Notes under the pieces: generated by a model | Databases searched by the model: none | The model's input: only the letters and a program-made list of their open reading frames with translations | Told to the model about the DNA's origin: nothing | Translations under genes and position numbers: made by a program | Shown here: positions 13,640-23,030 of the stretch, one piece after another | How the letters are laid out: each line of letters starts with the position of its first letter | Numbering within the stretch: position 1 is the first letter of the stretch | Origin: an uncultured Lachnospiraceae bacterium | GTDB taxonomy: Bacteria; Bacillota; Clostridia; Lachnospirales; Lachnospiraceae | DNA length: 64,000 bases | Direction: 5' to 3' | NCBI GenBank assembly: GCA_947626365.1 | Contig: CANQRW010000001.1 | Coordinates: 1-64,000, forward strand

Positions 13640-16192
13640 TTACTCTGCCATCAGTTTCTGATAGGTCATGTGCTGTTCCAAAGCCATGGTCATCTTAGCC
13701 ATCTCGGACAGGTCTCCCAGAAGGATCACGCCGCACAGGCGGTTGTTCAGGAAGAAATACTTCTTGTACTGTCCCTTGCCCATATCCCGGAACTCTACGG
13801 TCTTGTACAGCAGGTTGGGGTTCTTGCCGTTGTCCCCGGCGGCAAAGAGGGCGGTGTTCATACCGTGGAAGGTGAGGGCGGCGGAAACAGGCGTATATTC
13901 CGCTTCGTCCCCGGCGGCGTTGGCTCCGGCCACTTTGCCCTGTTCGGCGGCTTCCGGCCAGATGGCCAGGTTCAGGCCCTCGTACTCGGCGCAGTCGCCG
14001 CAGGCGTAGATGCCGGGAACGCTGGTTTCCATATGCTGGTTTACCTTGACGGCCCGGCCAATCTCCAGGTTCATGGCGGAAGCGACCGCCGTATTAGCCC
14101 GGACGCCGGTGGAGATAATAACCATATCGGCCTCAAACAGCTGGCCGTCTGCCAGGCGGACGCCAGTTACGTGGACAGCGGTTCCATCCGATGTCCCTTC
14201 GATTTCCTGAATGTTGGCGCCGGTGAGGATCTGAATGCCCTGTTTGGCTGCAAGGCCCTGCAGGATCTCGGCGGAGCCGGCGTCCAGCTGACGGCCCATG
14301 AGAACCGGGGCAGCCTCCAGAACGGTGACATTCAGGCCGGCTTTTTTAAGCTCCCAGGCGGCTTCCAGGCCCAGTACGCCGCCGCCGATAACCACGGCGG
14401 ATTTGGACTGCTTCATCAGTCCTTCCACCTTGCGGACGTCGTCCAGACGGCGAATGACGGCAACCTGAGGAAGATCGGAGCCCTTGATGGGCGGCACGAA
14501 GCATTCGCTGCCCATAGCGTAGATCAGTTTTGTATAATGAATCTTCGCTCCGTCGTCCAGGCATACTTCTCTGGCGTCGGTATCCACGGAGACCACCTGT
14601 TTTCCAAGCATCTGGTAAATGTTATTTTTCTCATACCATTCGGCGGTCTCAATGGCGATCTGGTCTGCTTCCAGGCCGGCTACCAGGGCCTTGGTCAGCA
14701 TGGGCCGGTTGTAGGCGGCGTAGTTCTCGTTGGAGATCATGATGACGGTGCCGGTCTTATCCCGCTCCCGTACAGCCCTGGCCGCGTTGAATCCGGCGGC
14801 TCCGTTGCCCAGGATCACATAGAAGTTCTCCGTGTTGTTGGAGAAATCGGATTCCTCCACATCTACGGGCACAAAATTCTCCTTGCCGACGCCGCAGACC
14901 GGGCAGACCTCGATGGAGGAATCGAAGATCTCGCCGCAGACCAGGCATTTCACCAGCTGGCGGGCGCCCTTCTTCTTCGGCAGAGTCACTTCCTTATTCT
15001 GTACCTTGCAGCCGAACTGATATCCGAATTCATAGGCGGTTACCAGGTCTGCCTCGCTGGGCTTGAAGCGAATCTTCAGGCCGTCGGTGACCTTCATCTT
15101 CAGCTGTCTCAGCCGGTCGATGATGTTGGGAACGCCCTCGCCGCTCCAGCCGTAGCTGCCGAAGGCGCTGGCGTGCTTGCCGCCGTGGGTGCCTGGGAAC
15201 ATGGAGATGACCAGATCCCAGATGGGCTGCAGGGCGTCGCCTACGATGGTGGGAGTGCCGAACAGCAGGCCGTCCGCAAACAGCATTTCTTCATTCACTT
15301 TTGCCTTGTCAGCGGTTACCATATCGTAGATTCTCACATCCACATCGCCGCTGTCCTTTACGCCCTCGGCAATCTTCTCCGCCAGCATGCCGGTGTAGCC
15401 GTAGGCGCTGACATAGGGGATGACCACAGTCTTTTTGGTATTGGGGTTCACCACTGTGGACCATTCCCGATAGGTCTTCATCACCTGAGGGATGCGGTCG
15501 CCTACCAGCACGGGGCCGTGGCCGGTGGCGATCATGGAGATATCCATCTTCTCCACCCGGTTCAGTGCCTTCAGCATAAAGGGTTTGAAGGGGCCGATGA
15601 TACAGTCGTAATAATATCGAAGGGCGCTTTGGTAATCTTCTTCATTCTTGATGGCGGTGGAGACCACCTCCGGCAGGCAGTAGTGGGAGCCGAAGGAGTC
15701 GCAGGTTACCAGAATCTGCTCTTCCTCGATAAAGGTATACATGGTGTCCGGCCAGTGAAGATTGGGCACTACCATAAAGTTCAGGGTCCGGTTGCCGATG
15801 GTCATCTTCTGGTTGTCCTTTACAGTCAGGCTTACGAAGTCCCGGTTGACGATCTCTTTCAGGAAGCTGATGGCCGTGGCGGTGGCGATGATCTTCATCT
15901 GGGGGCTGTAGTCCAGAAGCTTTTCCACGCTGCCTGCGTGGTCCGGCTCCGTGTGATCCACAACCAGGTAGTCGATTTTGGTTACGTCGATAACCTCCTG
16001 CAGTTTTGACAGGTACTCGTCAAAGAATTTGGCCTTGGCCGTCTCAAACAGGACGATCTTGTCGTCTGCCTTGAGAACATAGGAGTTGTAAGTGGTTCCG
16101 AACTCTGTGTACATGATGATGTCGAAGACTCTCAGCTGATCGTCGATGATGCCGGTCCAGTAAAAGTCATCTCTCAGTTTGATGGATTTCAT
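13640..16192 (-). CDS. Flavodiiron protein fused to rubredoxin and NAD(P)H:rubredoxin oxidoreductase
   Basis: This 850-residue protein packs a whole electron chain into one chain. It has an N-terminal metallo-beta-lactamase di-iron domain (VDHTEPDHAG: His80, Glu82, Asp84, His85; further ligands in PNLHWPDT, CDSFGSHY and ATGHGP), then a flavodoxin domain (IPYVSAYGYTGMLAE; FGSYGWSGEG) and a rubredoxin-like CxxC...CxxC site (CLVCGEIF, CPVCGVG). The C-terminal FAD/NAD oxidoreductase shows ILGNGAAGFNAARA, IGGGVLGLEAAWEL and IYACGDCAEYEG. Such fusions, known from clostridia and Trichomonas, reduce O2 to water with NAD(P)H. ATG 16192 behind AAAGGGGA is preferred to the track start. It has its own promoter and terminator. 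Confidence 0.92.
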   Translation of the reverse strand: MKSIKLRDDFYWTGIIDDQLRVFDIIMYTEFGTTYNSYVLKADDKIVLFETAKAKFFDEYLSKLQEVIDVTKIDYLVVDHTEPDHAGSVEKLLDYSPQMKIIATATAISFLKEIVNRDFVSLTVKDNQKMTIGNRTLNFMVVPNLHWPDTMYTFIEEEQILVTCDSFGSHYCLPEVVSTAIKNEEDYQSALRYYYDCIIGPFKPFMLKALNRVEKMDISMIATGHGPVLVGDRIPQVMKTYREWSTVVNPNTKKTVVIPYVSAYGYTGMLAEKIAEGVKDSGDVDVRIYDMVTADKAKVNEEMLFADGLLFGTPTIVGDALQPIWDLVISMFPGTHGGKHASAFGSYGWSGEGVPNIIDRLRQLKMKVTDGLKIRFKPSEADLVTAYEFGYQFGCKVQNKEVTLPKKKGARQLVKCLVCGEIFDSSIEVCPVCGVGKENFVPVDVEESDFSNNTENFYVILGNGAAGFNAARAVRERDKTGTVIMISNENYAAYNRPMLTKALVAGLEADQIAIETAEWYEKNNIYQMLGKQVVSVDTDAREVCLDDGAKIHYTKLIYAMGSECFVPPIKGSDLPQVAVIRRLDDVRKVEGLMKQSKSAVVIGGGVLGLEAAWELKKAGLNVTVLEAAPVLMGRQLDAGSAEILQGLAAKQGIQILTGANIQEIEGTSDGTAVHVTGVRLADGQLFEADMVIISTGVRANTAVASAMNLEIGRAVKVNQHMETSVPGIYACGDCAEYEGLNLAIWPEAAEQGKVAGANAAGDEAEYTPVSAALTFHGMNTALFAAGDNGKNPNLLYKTVEFRDMGKGQYKKYFFLNNRLCGVILLGDLSEMAKMTMALEQHMTYQKLMAE

Positions 16193-16220
16193 ATGAAAAG
16201 TCCCCTTTCTTGGAATTGGG

Positions 16221-16250
16221 AGGCTCCGGCATCGTAAAATACCGGAGCCT
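16221..16250 (-). other. 5'-UTR hairpin of the flavodiiron mRNA
   Basis: AGGCTCCGG (16221-16229) and CCGGAGCCT (16242-16250) are perfect inverse copies. On the minus strand the stem starts about 6 nt after the predicted transcription start and precedes the ribosome binding site. No T-run follows, so a 5' stabilising or regulatory stem is more likely than a terminator. Confidence 0.6.
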
Positions 16251-16262
16251 GTATTATGACTC

Positions 16263-16291
16263 ATTATAGCCTAAAAGAAGATTTGTTACAA
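16263..16291 (-). promoter_or_regulatory. Flavodiiron promoter
   Basis: Read on the minus strand: TTGTAA, a 17-bp spacer and TATAAT (16263-16268). Placed between the MATE gene and the flavodiiron start, it makes the flavodiiron gene independent of the MATE gene. Confidence 0.75.
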
Positions 16292-16317
16292 CTGGTTTTG
16301 CGATTATATCCTCTCGT

Positions 16318-17667
16318 TTATATCATATTTTTAAAGAAGCTGTAGATCAGAGGCGCGGTAATGATTCCGGACAGAATATCGGCGGCAGCCTGGGCCATCT
16401 GAATGCCGAAAAGGCCGAACAGCCGGCTTGTGACCAGCAGGATCGGAATAAACAGCAGCCCGCTTCGGATGCTGGAAAGGAAAATGGCCTGGGCGCTTTT
16501 GCCGATGCTTTGGAACAGCATGTTGCCGCTGAGGCAGAGAGGCATGAAAAGCAGCGCCGCGCACTGCATCCGCAAAGCCGGAATTCCGGCGGCGATCACC
16601 TGCGGGTCGTCGCGGAAGATGGAGATGATCGGCGCTGAGAACGTGAACCCGATCACAGCCATGACCGCCATGAACCCGGTGCTGAACAGCCAGGTGAACC
16701 GCCAGGCCTCTTTGACCCGCGCGTATTTGCCGGCGCCGTAGTTGAAGGCGCTGACCGGCTGGAAGCCCTGACCGATACCGATGCCTACGCAGAACAGGAA
16801 ATTCATGACCCGGGACACGATGCTCATGGCGGCAATGACAGCGTCTCCGTAGACGGCGGCGCACTGGTTCAGCACCATAACGGATATGCTGGTCAGTCCC
16901 TGGCGCATCAGGCTGGGGAATCCCACCATGATGATGTTCCTGGTGTATTCCAGGTTATGCGAGAAATATTTCGGATGGAAACGGCTCTGGACCTTTTCTC
17001 TCAGGAACGGGGCCAGCAGAATGGCGGCGCCGATATACTGTGAGACGGCTGTAGAAAGTCCGGCTCCCGCGATTCCCATATGGAAATGCTGAATCAGGAT
17101 ATAATCCCCGAAGATGTTCAGGATGCCTCCAGAGCCGAGGCCGAACATGGCGAAAATGGCCTTGCCTTCATAGCGGAGAATATTGTTCATGACGCAGCTT
17201 GAGGCCATGGCAGGCGCGGCGATCAGGATGTAGGTGCTGTAGGTTCTGGCGTAAGGCAGGATGGAATCGGTGCTGCCCAGAAGCCTCATGAGAGGCGTCA
17301 GAAAGATCAGCCCCAGAACCGTGATGGCGAGACCGCACAAAAGGGACAGAAAGAAGCTGGTGGAAGCATAGGTTCTGGCTTCTTCCACATGCTTTTTGCC
17401 CAACTGGCGGCTTAAGCAGCTTCCGGCCCCCTGGCCGAACATGAAGCCGAAGGCCTGAATAATGGCCATCAGAGCAAATACGATCCCGACAGCCCCGCTG
17501 GCGCTGGTGCCCAGGGTGCTGACAAAATAGGTATCAGCCATGTTGTAGACATTAGTCACCAGCATGCTGATGGTAGTGGGAAGTCCAAGCGTCAGGATCA
17601 ATTTATGTACAGGCGTGAGAGTCATTCTGTCGTACTGACGGTCCGAGATATTCTGAGAAGAACTCAT
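16318..17667 (-). CDS. MATE family multidrug/Na+ antiporter
   Basis: A 449-residue membrane protein with 12 predicted segments in two similar halves, as in MATE exporters. Landmarks are LTLGLPTTISMLVTNVYNMADTYFVS at the N-terminus, FGFMFGQGAGSCLSRQLGKK, and GFPSLMRQGLTSISVMVLN opening the second half. MATE proteins export cationic drugs or metabolites in exchange for Na+ or H+. The start ATG 17667 is preferred to 17709 because AAGGAG lies 11 nt before it. It is transcribed away from pstS. The substrate is unknown. Confidence 0.88.
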   Translation of the reverse strand: MSSSQNISDRQYDRMTLTPVHKLILTLGLPTTISMLVTNVYNMADTYFVSTLGTSASGAVGIVFALMAIIQAFGFMFGQGAGSCLSRQLGKKHVEEARTYASTSFFLSLLCGLAITVLGLIFLTPLMRLLGSTDSILPYARTYSTYILIAAPAMASSCVMNNILRYEGKAIFAMFGLGSGGILNIFGDYILIQHFHMGIAGAGLSTAVSQYIGAAILLAPFLREKVQSRFHPKYFSHNLEYTRNIIMVGFPSLMRQGLTSISVMVLNQCAAVYGDAVIAAMSIVSRVMNFLFCVGIGIGQGFQPVSAFNYGAGKYARVKEAWRFTWLFSTGFMAVMAVIGFTFSAPIISIFRDDPQVIAAGIPALRMQCAALLFMPLCLSGNMLFQSIGKSAQAIFLSSIRSGLLFIPILLVTSRLFGLFGIQMAQAAADILSGIITAPLIYSFFKNMI

Positions 17668-17803
17668 GAAACGATCAACTCCTTGAAAAGATATCTGTGC
17701 GTTCCCCAATGGGTTATAGAAAAGAATAAAATCCGCGGTATGACGCAGTCAGTTTAATTATCGTAGCATATCCGGCCGGAGATTGCAATGAGAAAAAAGT
17801 AAT

Positions 17804-17822
17804 ATTTTACCTGGATTTAACC
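17804..17822 (+). promoter_or_regulatory. Possible PhoP/PhoB box upstream of pstS
   Basis: ATTTTACC and ATTTAACC recur exactly 11 bp apart, the helical spacing of Pho boxes in Bacillus. A third TTTACA is seen at about 17841. The distance to pstS is large (about 155 bp), so this is tentative. Confidence 0.3.
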
Positions 17823-17977
17823 GTCCAGCTCTTCTGTATTTTACATTGGAATCCTACAATGTCCATGAACCGAAGAGGTTCTGAAAGATCGATATAAACG
17901 CCGGTCCTGCCGAGTCCGGAGAACATGGAGAATGAACGGGCGGACGGGGAAACCGGCGGGAAAAGGAGTGTAATACG

Positions 17978-18973
17978 ATGAAGAAGATAACAGCAGTAAT
18001 TCTGGCAATGGGGCTTGCGGCGGCAGGTCTGACCGGCTGCGGCGGAAGCGGTTCCGCGGAGGCAGCAGCGAAACAGGAGACGGCGGCTGAACAGGAGACA
18101 GCGGCGAAACAGGAGGCAGAAGCGGAGCAGGGGACAGCGGCGAAACAGGAGGCAGAAACGGAGCAGGGGGCAGCGGCGGAAAATACCGCCCTGGAGGGAG
18201 AAATCGCGGTGATTTCCCGTGAGGACGGTTCCGGAACCAGAGGCGCTTTTATTGAGCTGCTCGGTGTGGAGCAGCAGAATGAAGCCGGCGAGAAGGTGGA
18301 TATGACTACTCCGGATGCGGAGGTGACCAACAGCACCAGCGTCATGATGACTACCGTGGCAGGCAATGCCAGGGCCATCGGATATATATCGCTGGGTTCG
18401 CTGAATGACACGGTGAAAGCCCTGTCCATCGACGGTGTGGAGGCTACCGTGGACAATATCAAAGCCGGAGATTACAAGATCGCAAGACCCTTCAATATTG
18501 CGGTGAAGGAAGGACTCAGCGACGCGGCGCAGGATTTCATCGCGTTTATCATGAGTGAACAGGGCCAGGCCGTGGTGGAAGAAAACGGATACATCAGCCA
18601 GGGGAACGAAGGCGCCTATGAGGCATCCGGCGTCAGCGGCAAGATTGTTGTAGCCGGTTCTTCCTCGGTCACTCCGGTTATGGAGAAGCTGAGTGAAGCT
18701 TACGAGGAACTGAATCCCGATGTGACCATTGAAGTTCAGCAGAGCGATTCCACTACTGGGATGACTTCCGCCATCGAGGGAGTCTGTGATATCGGTATGG
18801 CTTCCAGAGAGCTGAAGGACAGTGAGCTGGAGCAGGGACTGATTCCAACGGTGATCGCCATAGACGGTATCGCAGTGATCGTAAACAGGGAACTGCCTGT
18901 TGATGAACTTTCCAGCGAGACCGTGAGGGACATCTACACCGGAGATATCACCGACTGGTCGAATGTGCGGTAA
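17978..18973 (+). CDS. pstS: Phosphate-binding lipoprotein PstS, circularly permuted
   Basis: PstS captures phosphate outside the cell for the PstCAB transporter. A lipoprotein signal with lipobox LTGC (Cys21) is followed by a Glu/Ala/Lys/Gln-rich linker (about residues 24-70) with repeats. The domain order is reversed compared with usual PstS. The SREDGSGTRG phosphate loop, normally in the middle, is at residues 80-89. The normal N-terminal half (GSSSVTPVMEKLSEAY, DIGMASRELK, VIAIDGIAVIVN) occupies 221-331, and the protein ends at TGDITDWSNVR. Joining that end to EIAVISREDGSGTRG restores canonical order, so nothing is missing. I recall similar forms in other Lachnospiraceae. It heads the pst-pho operon. 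Confidence 0.9.
   Translation: MKKITAVILAMGLAAAGLTGCGGSGSAEAAAKQETAAEQETAAKQEAEAEQGTAAKQEAETEQGAAAENTALEGEIAVISREDGSGTRGAFIELLGVEQQNEAGEKVDMTTPDAEVTNSTSVMMTTVAGNARAIGYISLGSLNDTVKALSIDGVEATVDNIKAGDYKIARPFNIAVKEGLSDAAQDFIAFIMSEQGQAVVEENGYISQGNEGAYEASGVSGKIVVAGSSSVTPVMEKLSEAYEELNPDVTIEVQQSDSTTGMTSAIEGVCDIGMASRELKDSELEQGLIPTVIAIDGIAVIVNRELPVDELSSETVRDIYTGDITDWSNVR
18101..18172 (+). repeat. Two 36-bp tandem repeats in the PstS linker
   Basis: Units 18101-18136 and 18137-18172 differ at only a few bases (for example GCAGAAGCGG against GCAGAAACGG). A looser copy precedes them. They encode Ala/Lys/Gln/Glu-rich sequence between the lipid anchor and the binding domain, so the copy number would set tether length. 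Confidence 0.85.
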
Positions 18974-19030
18974 GGCAGTCCGGGGACAAGGCGAAATGCA
19001 CGGAAACGCGCGCGCCGGAATGGAGATTTT

Positions 19031-19882
19031 ATGAAAAAGATAGAAGAGATTCTGGCGGAGGGAGTCTTTCTCCTCTCCGCCCTCATGTCCATCTTTGCCG
19101 TAGCCATGATCTGTTTTTTTCTCTTTGTGAACGGGATTCCGGCGATGGCAAAGATCGGGCTTTTTGATTTTCTGACGGGGACCCAGTGGCGGCCCAACAA
19201 TAACATGTACGGCATCCTTCCGATGATACTGGGCAGTATCTATGTGACGGCAGGAGCCATAGTGGTGGGTGTGCCTATCGGAGTTTTGACGGCGGTGTTT
19301 CTGTCCAGATTCTGCCCGAAAGGATTGTACCGGATCATCAAGCCTGCCATCGATCTGCTGGCAGGGATTCCCTCGGTGGTCTACGGTTTTTTCGGACTGG
19401 TGGTGATCGTTCCTGTGATGGAGCGGCTGTTTGGCGGCGGCAAAAGCATCGCCACGGCGTCATTACTTTTGGGCATCATGATCCTGCCTACGATTATCGG
19501 AGTAGCGGAATCGGCTATTAACGCGGTGCCGGAAAGCTACTATGAGGGTGCCCTGGCACTGGGAGCCAGCCATGAGCGGAGCGTATTCTTCGCGCTGCTT
19601 CCGGCAGCCGGTTCCGGTATTCTGGCCGGAGTGATCCTGGGTGTGGGACGCGCTATCGGCGAGACTATGGCAGTCATTATGATTGCGGGCAACCAGCCCC
19701 GTATGCCGAAGGGACTGTTTGAGGGAGTCCGCACCATGACAGCGAATATTGTAATGGAGATGGGATATGCTACGGACCTGCACAGGGAAGCCCTGATTGC
19801 CACCGGGGTGGTTCTGTTCGTGTTTATTCTGATCATCAATCTGTCGTTTTCAGCACTGAAAAGGAGGTCGGCTGAGATATGA
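19031..19882 (+). CDS. pstC: Phosphate ABC transporter permease PstC
   Basis: A 283-residue inner membrane subunit with six membrane segments. Family landmarks are WRPNNNMYGILPMILGSIYVT, GIPSVVYGFFGL, LGIMILPTIIGVAESAI and the ABC-coupling EAA-like loop ESYYEGALALGASHERSVFF, then GVGRAIGETMAVIMIAGN. It pairs with PstA to form the channel. The gene follows pstS by 57 bp and overlaps the pstA start. Confidence 0.93.
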   Translation: MKKIEEILAEGVFLLSALMSIFAVAMICFFLFVNGIPAMAKIGLFDFLTGTQWRPNNNMYGILPMILGSIYVTAGAIVVGVPIGVLTAVFLSRFCPKGLYRIIKPAIDLLAGIPSVVYGFFGLVVIVPVMERLFGGGKSIATASLLLGIMILPTIIGVAESAINAVPESYYEGALALGASHERSVFFALLPAAGSGILAGVILGVGRAIGETMAVIMIAGNQPRMPKGLFEGVRTMTANIVMEMGYATDLHREALIATGVVLFVFILIINLSFSALKRRSAEI

Positions 19883-20847
19883 GCGGATATGCGGCGGCAG
19901 GCAGCATGACTGCCGGGAAATCGGCCAGCGGGGCCGACGGAAGAAAACGCCCGGAAGAGAAGGCAGCCGGGAAAGACCGGATCCAGGCCATCAACCGGCA
20001 GACTCCGGCACAGAAGGCCAGGGCTTATCTGAGAAGCCCCATGTCATTGTTTCTTCTGACACTGGTATTCCTGTCGGCCCTCGTCACAGTATCGGTGCTG
20101 GTTTTTCTGATAATCTATATCCTGGCCAAAGGGGTGCCTTATCTGACGCCGGACCTTTTCGCATGGGAGTATAACAGTGATAATGTATCGCTGATGCCGG
20201 CTGTGGTGAACACGGTATCCATGACGGTCCTGTCTCTTCTGATTGCGGTTCCGCTGGGGATTTTCGCGGCCGTCTATCTGGTGGAGTATGCCAGGAGAGG
20301 AAATAAGTTGGTCGCGCTCGTGCGGATTACCTCGGAGACGCTGACGGGAATCCCGTCTATCGTCTATGGCCTGTTCGGTTTTCTCCTTTTTGCCGTGACC
20401 CTGGGCTGGGGGTATTCCATGCTGGGCGGCGTGCTGACCCTGTCTATTATGATCCTGCCTACGATTATGCGGACTACGGAGGAAGCGCTGAAAAGCGTGC
20501 CGGATTCTTATCGGGAAGGAAGCTTCGGCCTGGGAGCGGGAAGGCTTCGGACCGTCTTTACCATCGTGCTTCCGTCGGCGGTACCCGGCATTCTGGCAGG
20601 TATTATACTGGGGGTCGGACGGATCGTCGGGGAGACGGCGGCCCTGATGTATACGGCAGGCACTGTAGCCGGAATCCCCGGCAGTGTGATGGGATCCGCC
20701 AGAACCCTTTCTGTCCACATGTATGTGCTGACCAGCGAGGGGCTTCATATCAATCAGGCCTATGCCACAGCGGTAGTGCTGCTGGTAATTGTGGCGTTAA
20801 TCAATGGGGTATCAGGCTTTATCGCCGGGAAGGTGGCCAGAGGATAA
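19879..20847 (+). CDS. pstA: Phosphate ABC transporter permease PstA
   Basis: A 322-residue permease with PstA signatures: [61 protein letters not shown] (coupling loop) and [15 protein letters not shown]. An extra hydrophilic N-terminus of about 50 residues, rich in Gly, Ala and Lys, precedes the first membrane segment. It may be an acquired extension, or a later start may be used. The ATG overlaps the pstC stop (ATGA), which supports 19879. Confidence 0.92.
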   Translation: MSGYAAAGSMTAGKSASGADGRKRPEEKAAGKDRIQAINRQTPAQKARAYLRSPMSLFLLTLVFLSALVTVSVLVFLIIYILAKGVPYLTPDLFAWEYNSDNVSLMPAVVNTVSMTVLSLLIAVPLGIFAAVYLVEYARRGNKLVALVRITSETLTGIPSIVYGLFGFLLFAVTLGWGYSMLGGVLTLSIMILPTIMRTTEEALKSVPDSYREGSFGLGAGRLRTVFTIVLPSAVPGILAGIILGVGRIVGETAALMYTAGTVAGIPGSVMGSARTLSVHMYVLTSEGLHINQAYATAVVLLVIVALINGVSGFIAGKVARG

Positions 20848-21596
20848 TGGATAAGTTTACGATTGAGAACCTGAATTTGTATTATAATGATTTTCATGCC
20901 CTGAAGGATATCAGCCTTCATATCAGGCCCAACGAGATTACCGCTTTTATCGGGCCTTCCGGCTGCGGAAAATCCACTCTTATAAAATCCTTAAACCGTA
21001 TGAACGATCTGGTGGAAGGGTGCAGGATTACGGGGACGGCCCTGCTGGATGGCGAGGACATTTACGGAGGTATGGATATCAATCTTCTCAGAAAGCGTGT
21101 GGGAATGGTGTTCCAGAAACCGAACCCCTTTCCCATGAGCGTCTATGACAATATCGCCTTCGGGCCCCGAACTCATGGGATCCGGTCGAAGGTGAAGCTG
21201 GACGATATTGTGGAGAAATCCCTTCGGGATGCGGCTATCTGGGATGAGCTGAAGGACCGGCTGAAAAAAAGCGCACTGGGACTGTCCGGCGGCCAGCAGC
21301 AGAGGCTGTGTATCGCGAGGGCCCTGGCGGTTCAGCCGGAAGTGCTGCTGATGGATGAACCTACGTCGGCCCTGGATCCCATCTCCACTTCCCGGATAGA
21401 AGACCTTGCCGTGGAACTGAAAAAGGATTATACTATTGTCATGGTGACTCACAATATGCAGCAGGCGGCCAGAATCTCTGACAGGACGGTGTTCTTCCTT
21501 CTGGGCGAGGTGATCGAGTATGGGGATACGGAGGAGATCTTCTCCATGCCCCGGGATAAGCGGACAGAGGATTATATCACAGGGAGGTTTGGCTGA
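20847..21596 (+). CDS. pstB: Phosphate ABC transporter ATP-binding protein PstB
   Basis: A 249-residue ATPase with Walker [10 protein letters not shown] (about residues 36-44), [16 protein letters not shown] signature, Walker [13 protein letters not shown] and the switch His in [27 protein letters not shown] is the PstB-typical Q-loop. It powers phosphate import through PstCA. Start and stop overlap or abut its neighbours (TAATG with pstA; 1-nt gap to phoU). Confidence 0.95.
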   Translation: MDKFTIENLNLYYNDFHALKDISLHIRPNEITAFIGPSGCGKSTLIKSLNRMNDLVEGCRITGTALLDGEDIYGGMDINLLRKRVGMVFQKPNPFPMSVYDNIAFGPRTHGIRSKVKLDDIVEKSLRDAAIWDELKDRLKKSALGLSGGQQQRLCIARALAVQPEVLLMDEPTSALDPISTSRIEDLAVELKKDYTIVMVTHNMQQAARISDRTVFFLLGEVIEYGDTEEIFSMPRDKRTEDYITGRFG

Positions 21597-21597
21597 T

Positions 21598-22245
21598 ATG
21601 AGAAATCATTTTGACGAACAGCTGGAGCTTCTGAACGCGGAACTGATTCGTATGGGGGCGCTCTGTGAGGATGCCATCGCCGGAGCGGCCAGAACCCTGC
21701 GGGGAGCAAAAAATGATGAGATTCAGGTGAGGCAGGCGGAGCAGGAGATCGACCAGAAGGAGCGGGAGATTGAGAACCTGTGCCTGAGGCTGCTTCTGAA
21801 GCAGCAGCCGGTGGCCGGAGACCTGCGGCAGGTTTCGTCTGCCCTGAAGATGATTTCCGACATGGAGCGGATCGGGGATCAGGCCGCGGATATCGCCGAG
21901 ACGGCCCGATATATGAAGCCGGCTGCCGCGGAAAGCCACATACACATCAATGATATGGCGGAAGCTACCAGTCGGATGGTGACGGACAGTATCGACTCTT
22001 TTGTCAGGAAGGATCTGCATCTGGCCCGGAAGGTGATGAAAGAAGATGATGTGGTGGACGGGCTGTTTGACCGGGTGAAGCAGGAAATTGTCGGCTTTAT
22101 CGCTCAGGACGGTGAGAACGGCAGTCTAGGCATCGATCTTCTCATGATCGCCAAGTATTTTGAACGGATCGGGGATCATGCGGTCAACATCGCCGAATGG
22201 GTGGAATATTCCATTACCGGGACTCATGCGGAACAGGATTATTAA
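21598..22245 (+). CDS. phoU: Phosphate transport regulator PhoU
   Basis: A 215-residue all-helical protein made of two PhoU repeats. RNHFDEQLELLNAELIRMG opens the first; QPVAGDLRQVSSALKMISDMERIGDQA and IDLLMIAKYFERIGDHAVNIAEW are the two metal-binding E/DxxxD helices. PhoU links Pst activity to the PhoR kinase, keeping it quiet when phosphate is plentiful. The track ORF starts inside pstB; ATG 21598 behind GGGAGG is right. Confidence 0.93.
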   Translation: MRNHFDEQLELLNAELIRMGALCEDAIAGAARTLRGAKNDEIQVRQAEQEIDQKEREIENLCLRLLLKQQPVAGDLRQVSSALKMISDMERIGDQAADIAETARYMKPAAAESHIHINDMAEATSRMVTDSIDSFVRKDLHLARKVMKEDDVVDGLFDRVKQEIVGFIAQDGENGSLGIDLLMIAKYFERIGDHAVNIAEWVEYSITGTHAEQDY

Positions 22246-22267
22246 GGAAAACAGGGAGACAGGGCAC

Positions 22268-22960
22268 ATGATCTATTTGGTAGAGGATGACGACAGTATC
22301 AGGGAGCTGGTGGTTTACACCCTGCAAAGCACGGGATTTGCGGCCAGAGGATTCGGCAGGGCAGAGGATTTCTGGGAAGCCATGAATACGGAGACACCGG
22401 AGATGGTCCTTCTGGATATTATGCTGCCGGATGAAGACGGTCTGGAGATTCTTAAAAAACTGCGCGCCTGCCCGGCCACGGAGAGGCTTCCGGTGATGAT
22501 GCTGACCGCCAAAGGGACGGAGTATGACAAGGTGATCGGTCTGGACAGCGGCGCCGACGATTATCTGCCCAAGCCCTTCGGTATGATGGAGATGGTGTCC
22601 CGGGTAAAGGCGGTCCTGCGCCGGTCCAATCCGGAAAAGTCCGGGAAAGACAGGGATAAGGAGACGTCTGTTTACCGGATAGGTCCGATTACGGCGGATA
22701 TTCCCCGGCATCAGGTGCTTGTGGAAGGCATGCCGGTGACGCTGACCTTCAAGGAGTTTGAGCTTTTGTGCTGCCTTATGGAGCATGAGGGCATTGTTCT
22801 GACCAGGGACCAGCTGCTTACCAGAATCTGGGGATATGATTTTGACGGCGAGACCAGGACGGTGGATGTCCATATCCGCGCCCTGCGTCAGAAGCTGGGA
22901 CCGGGCGGCAGTTGTATCGAGACGGTCCGTGGCGTAGGTTATAAGATGGAAGAGATATGA
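22268..22960 (+). CDS. phoB: PhoB/PhoP-type response regulator
   Basis: A 230-residue OmpR-family regulator. The receiver domain has acidic YLVEDDD, phospho-acceptor Asp50 in VLLDIMLPDEDG, the Thr in MMLTAKG and Lys102 in YLPKPF. The C-terminal winged helix carries LTFKEFELLCCLMEHEGIVLTRDQLL and RTVDVHIRALRQKLG. It should turn on the pst operon under phosphate limitation, driven by the adjacent kinase. ATG 22268 replaces the track start, which lies in phoU. Confidence 0.9.
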   Translation: MIYLVEDDDSIRELVVYTLQSTGFAARGFGRAEDFWEAMNTETPEMVLLDIMLPDEDGLEILKKLRACPATERLPVMMLTAKGTEYDKVIGLDSGADDYLPKPFGMMEMVSRVKAVLRRSNPEKSGKDRDKETSVYRIGPITADIPRHQVLVEGMPVTLTFKEFELLCCLMEHEGIVLTRDQLLTRIWGYDFDGETRTVDVHIRALRQKLGPGGSCIETVRGVGYKMEEI

Positions 22961-23030
22961 GGCGGATGGGGCCGAGGGGAGAGACCGGCCGCTCTATCCG
23001 GCCGGAAGAAAGCCGGCAGAGGGAGCTCGC

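Noticed and set aside
13517-16009. 830-codon plus-strand ORF opposite the flavodiiron gene
   Set aside because: Shadow of a well-supported gene; low-complexity composition and no motifs.
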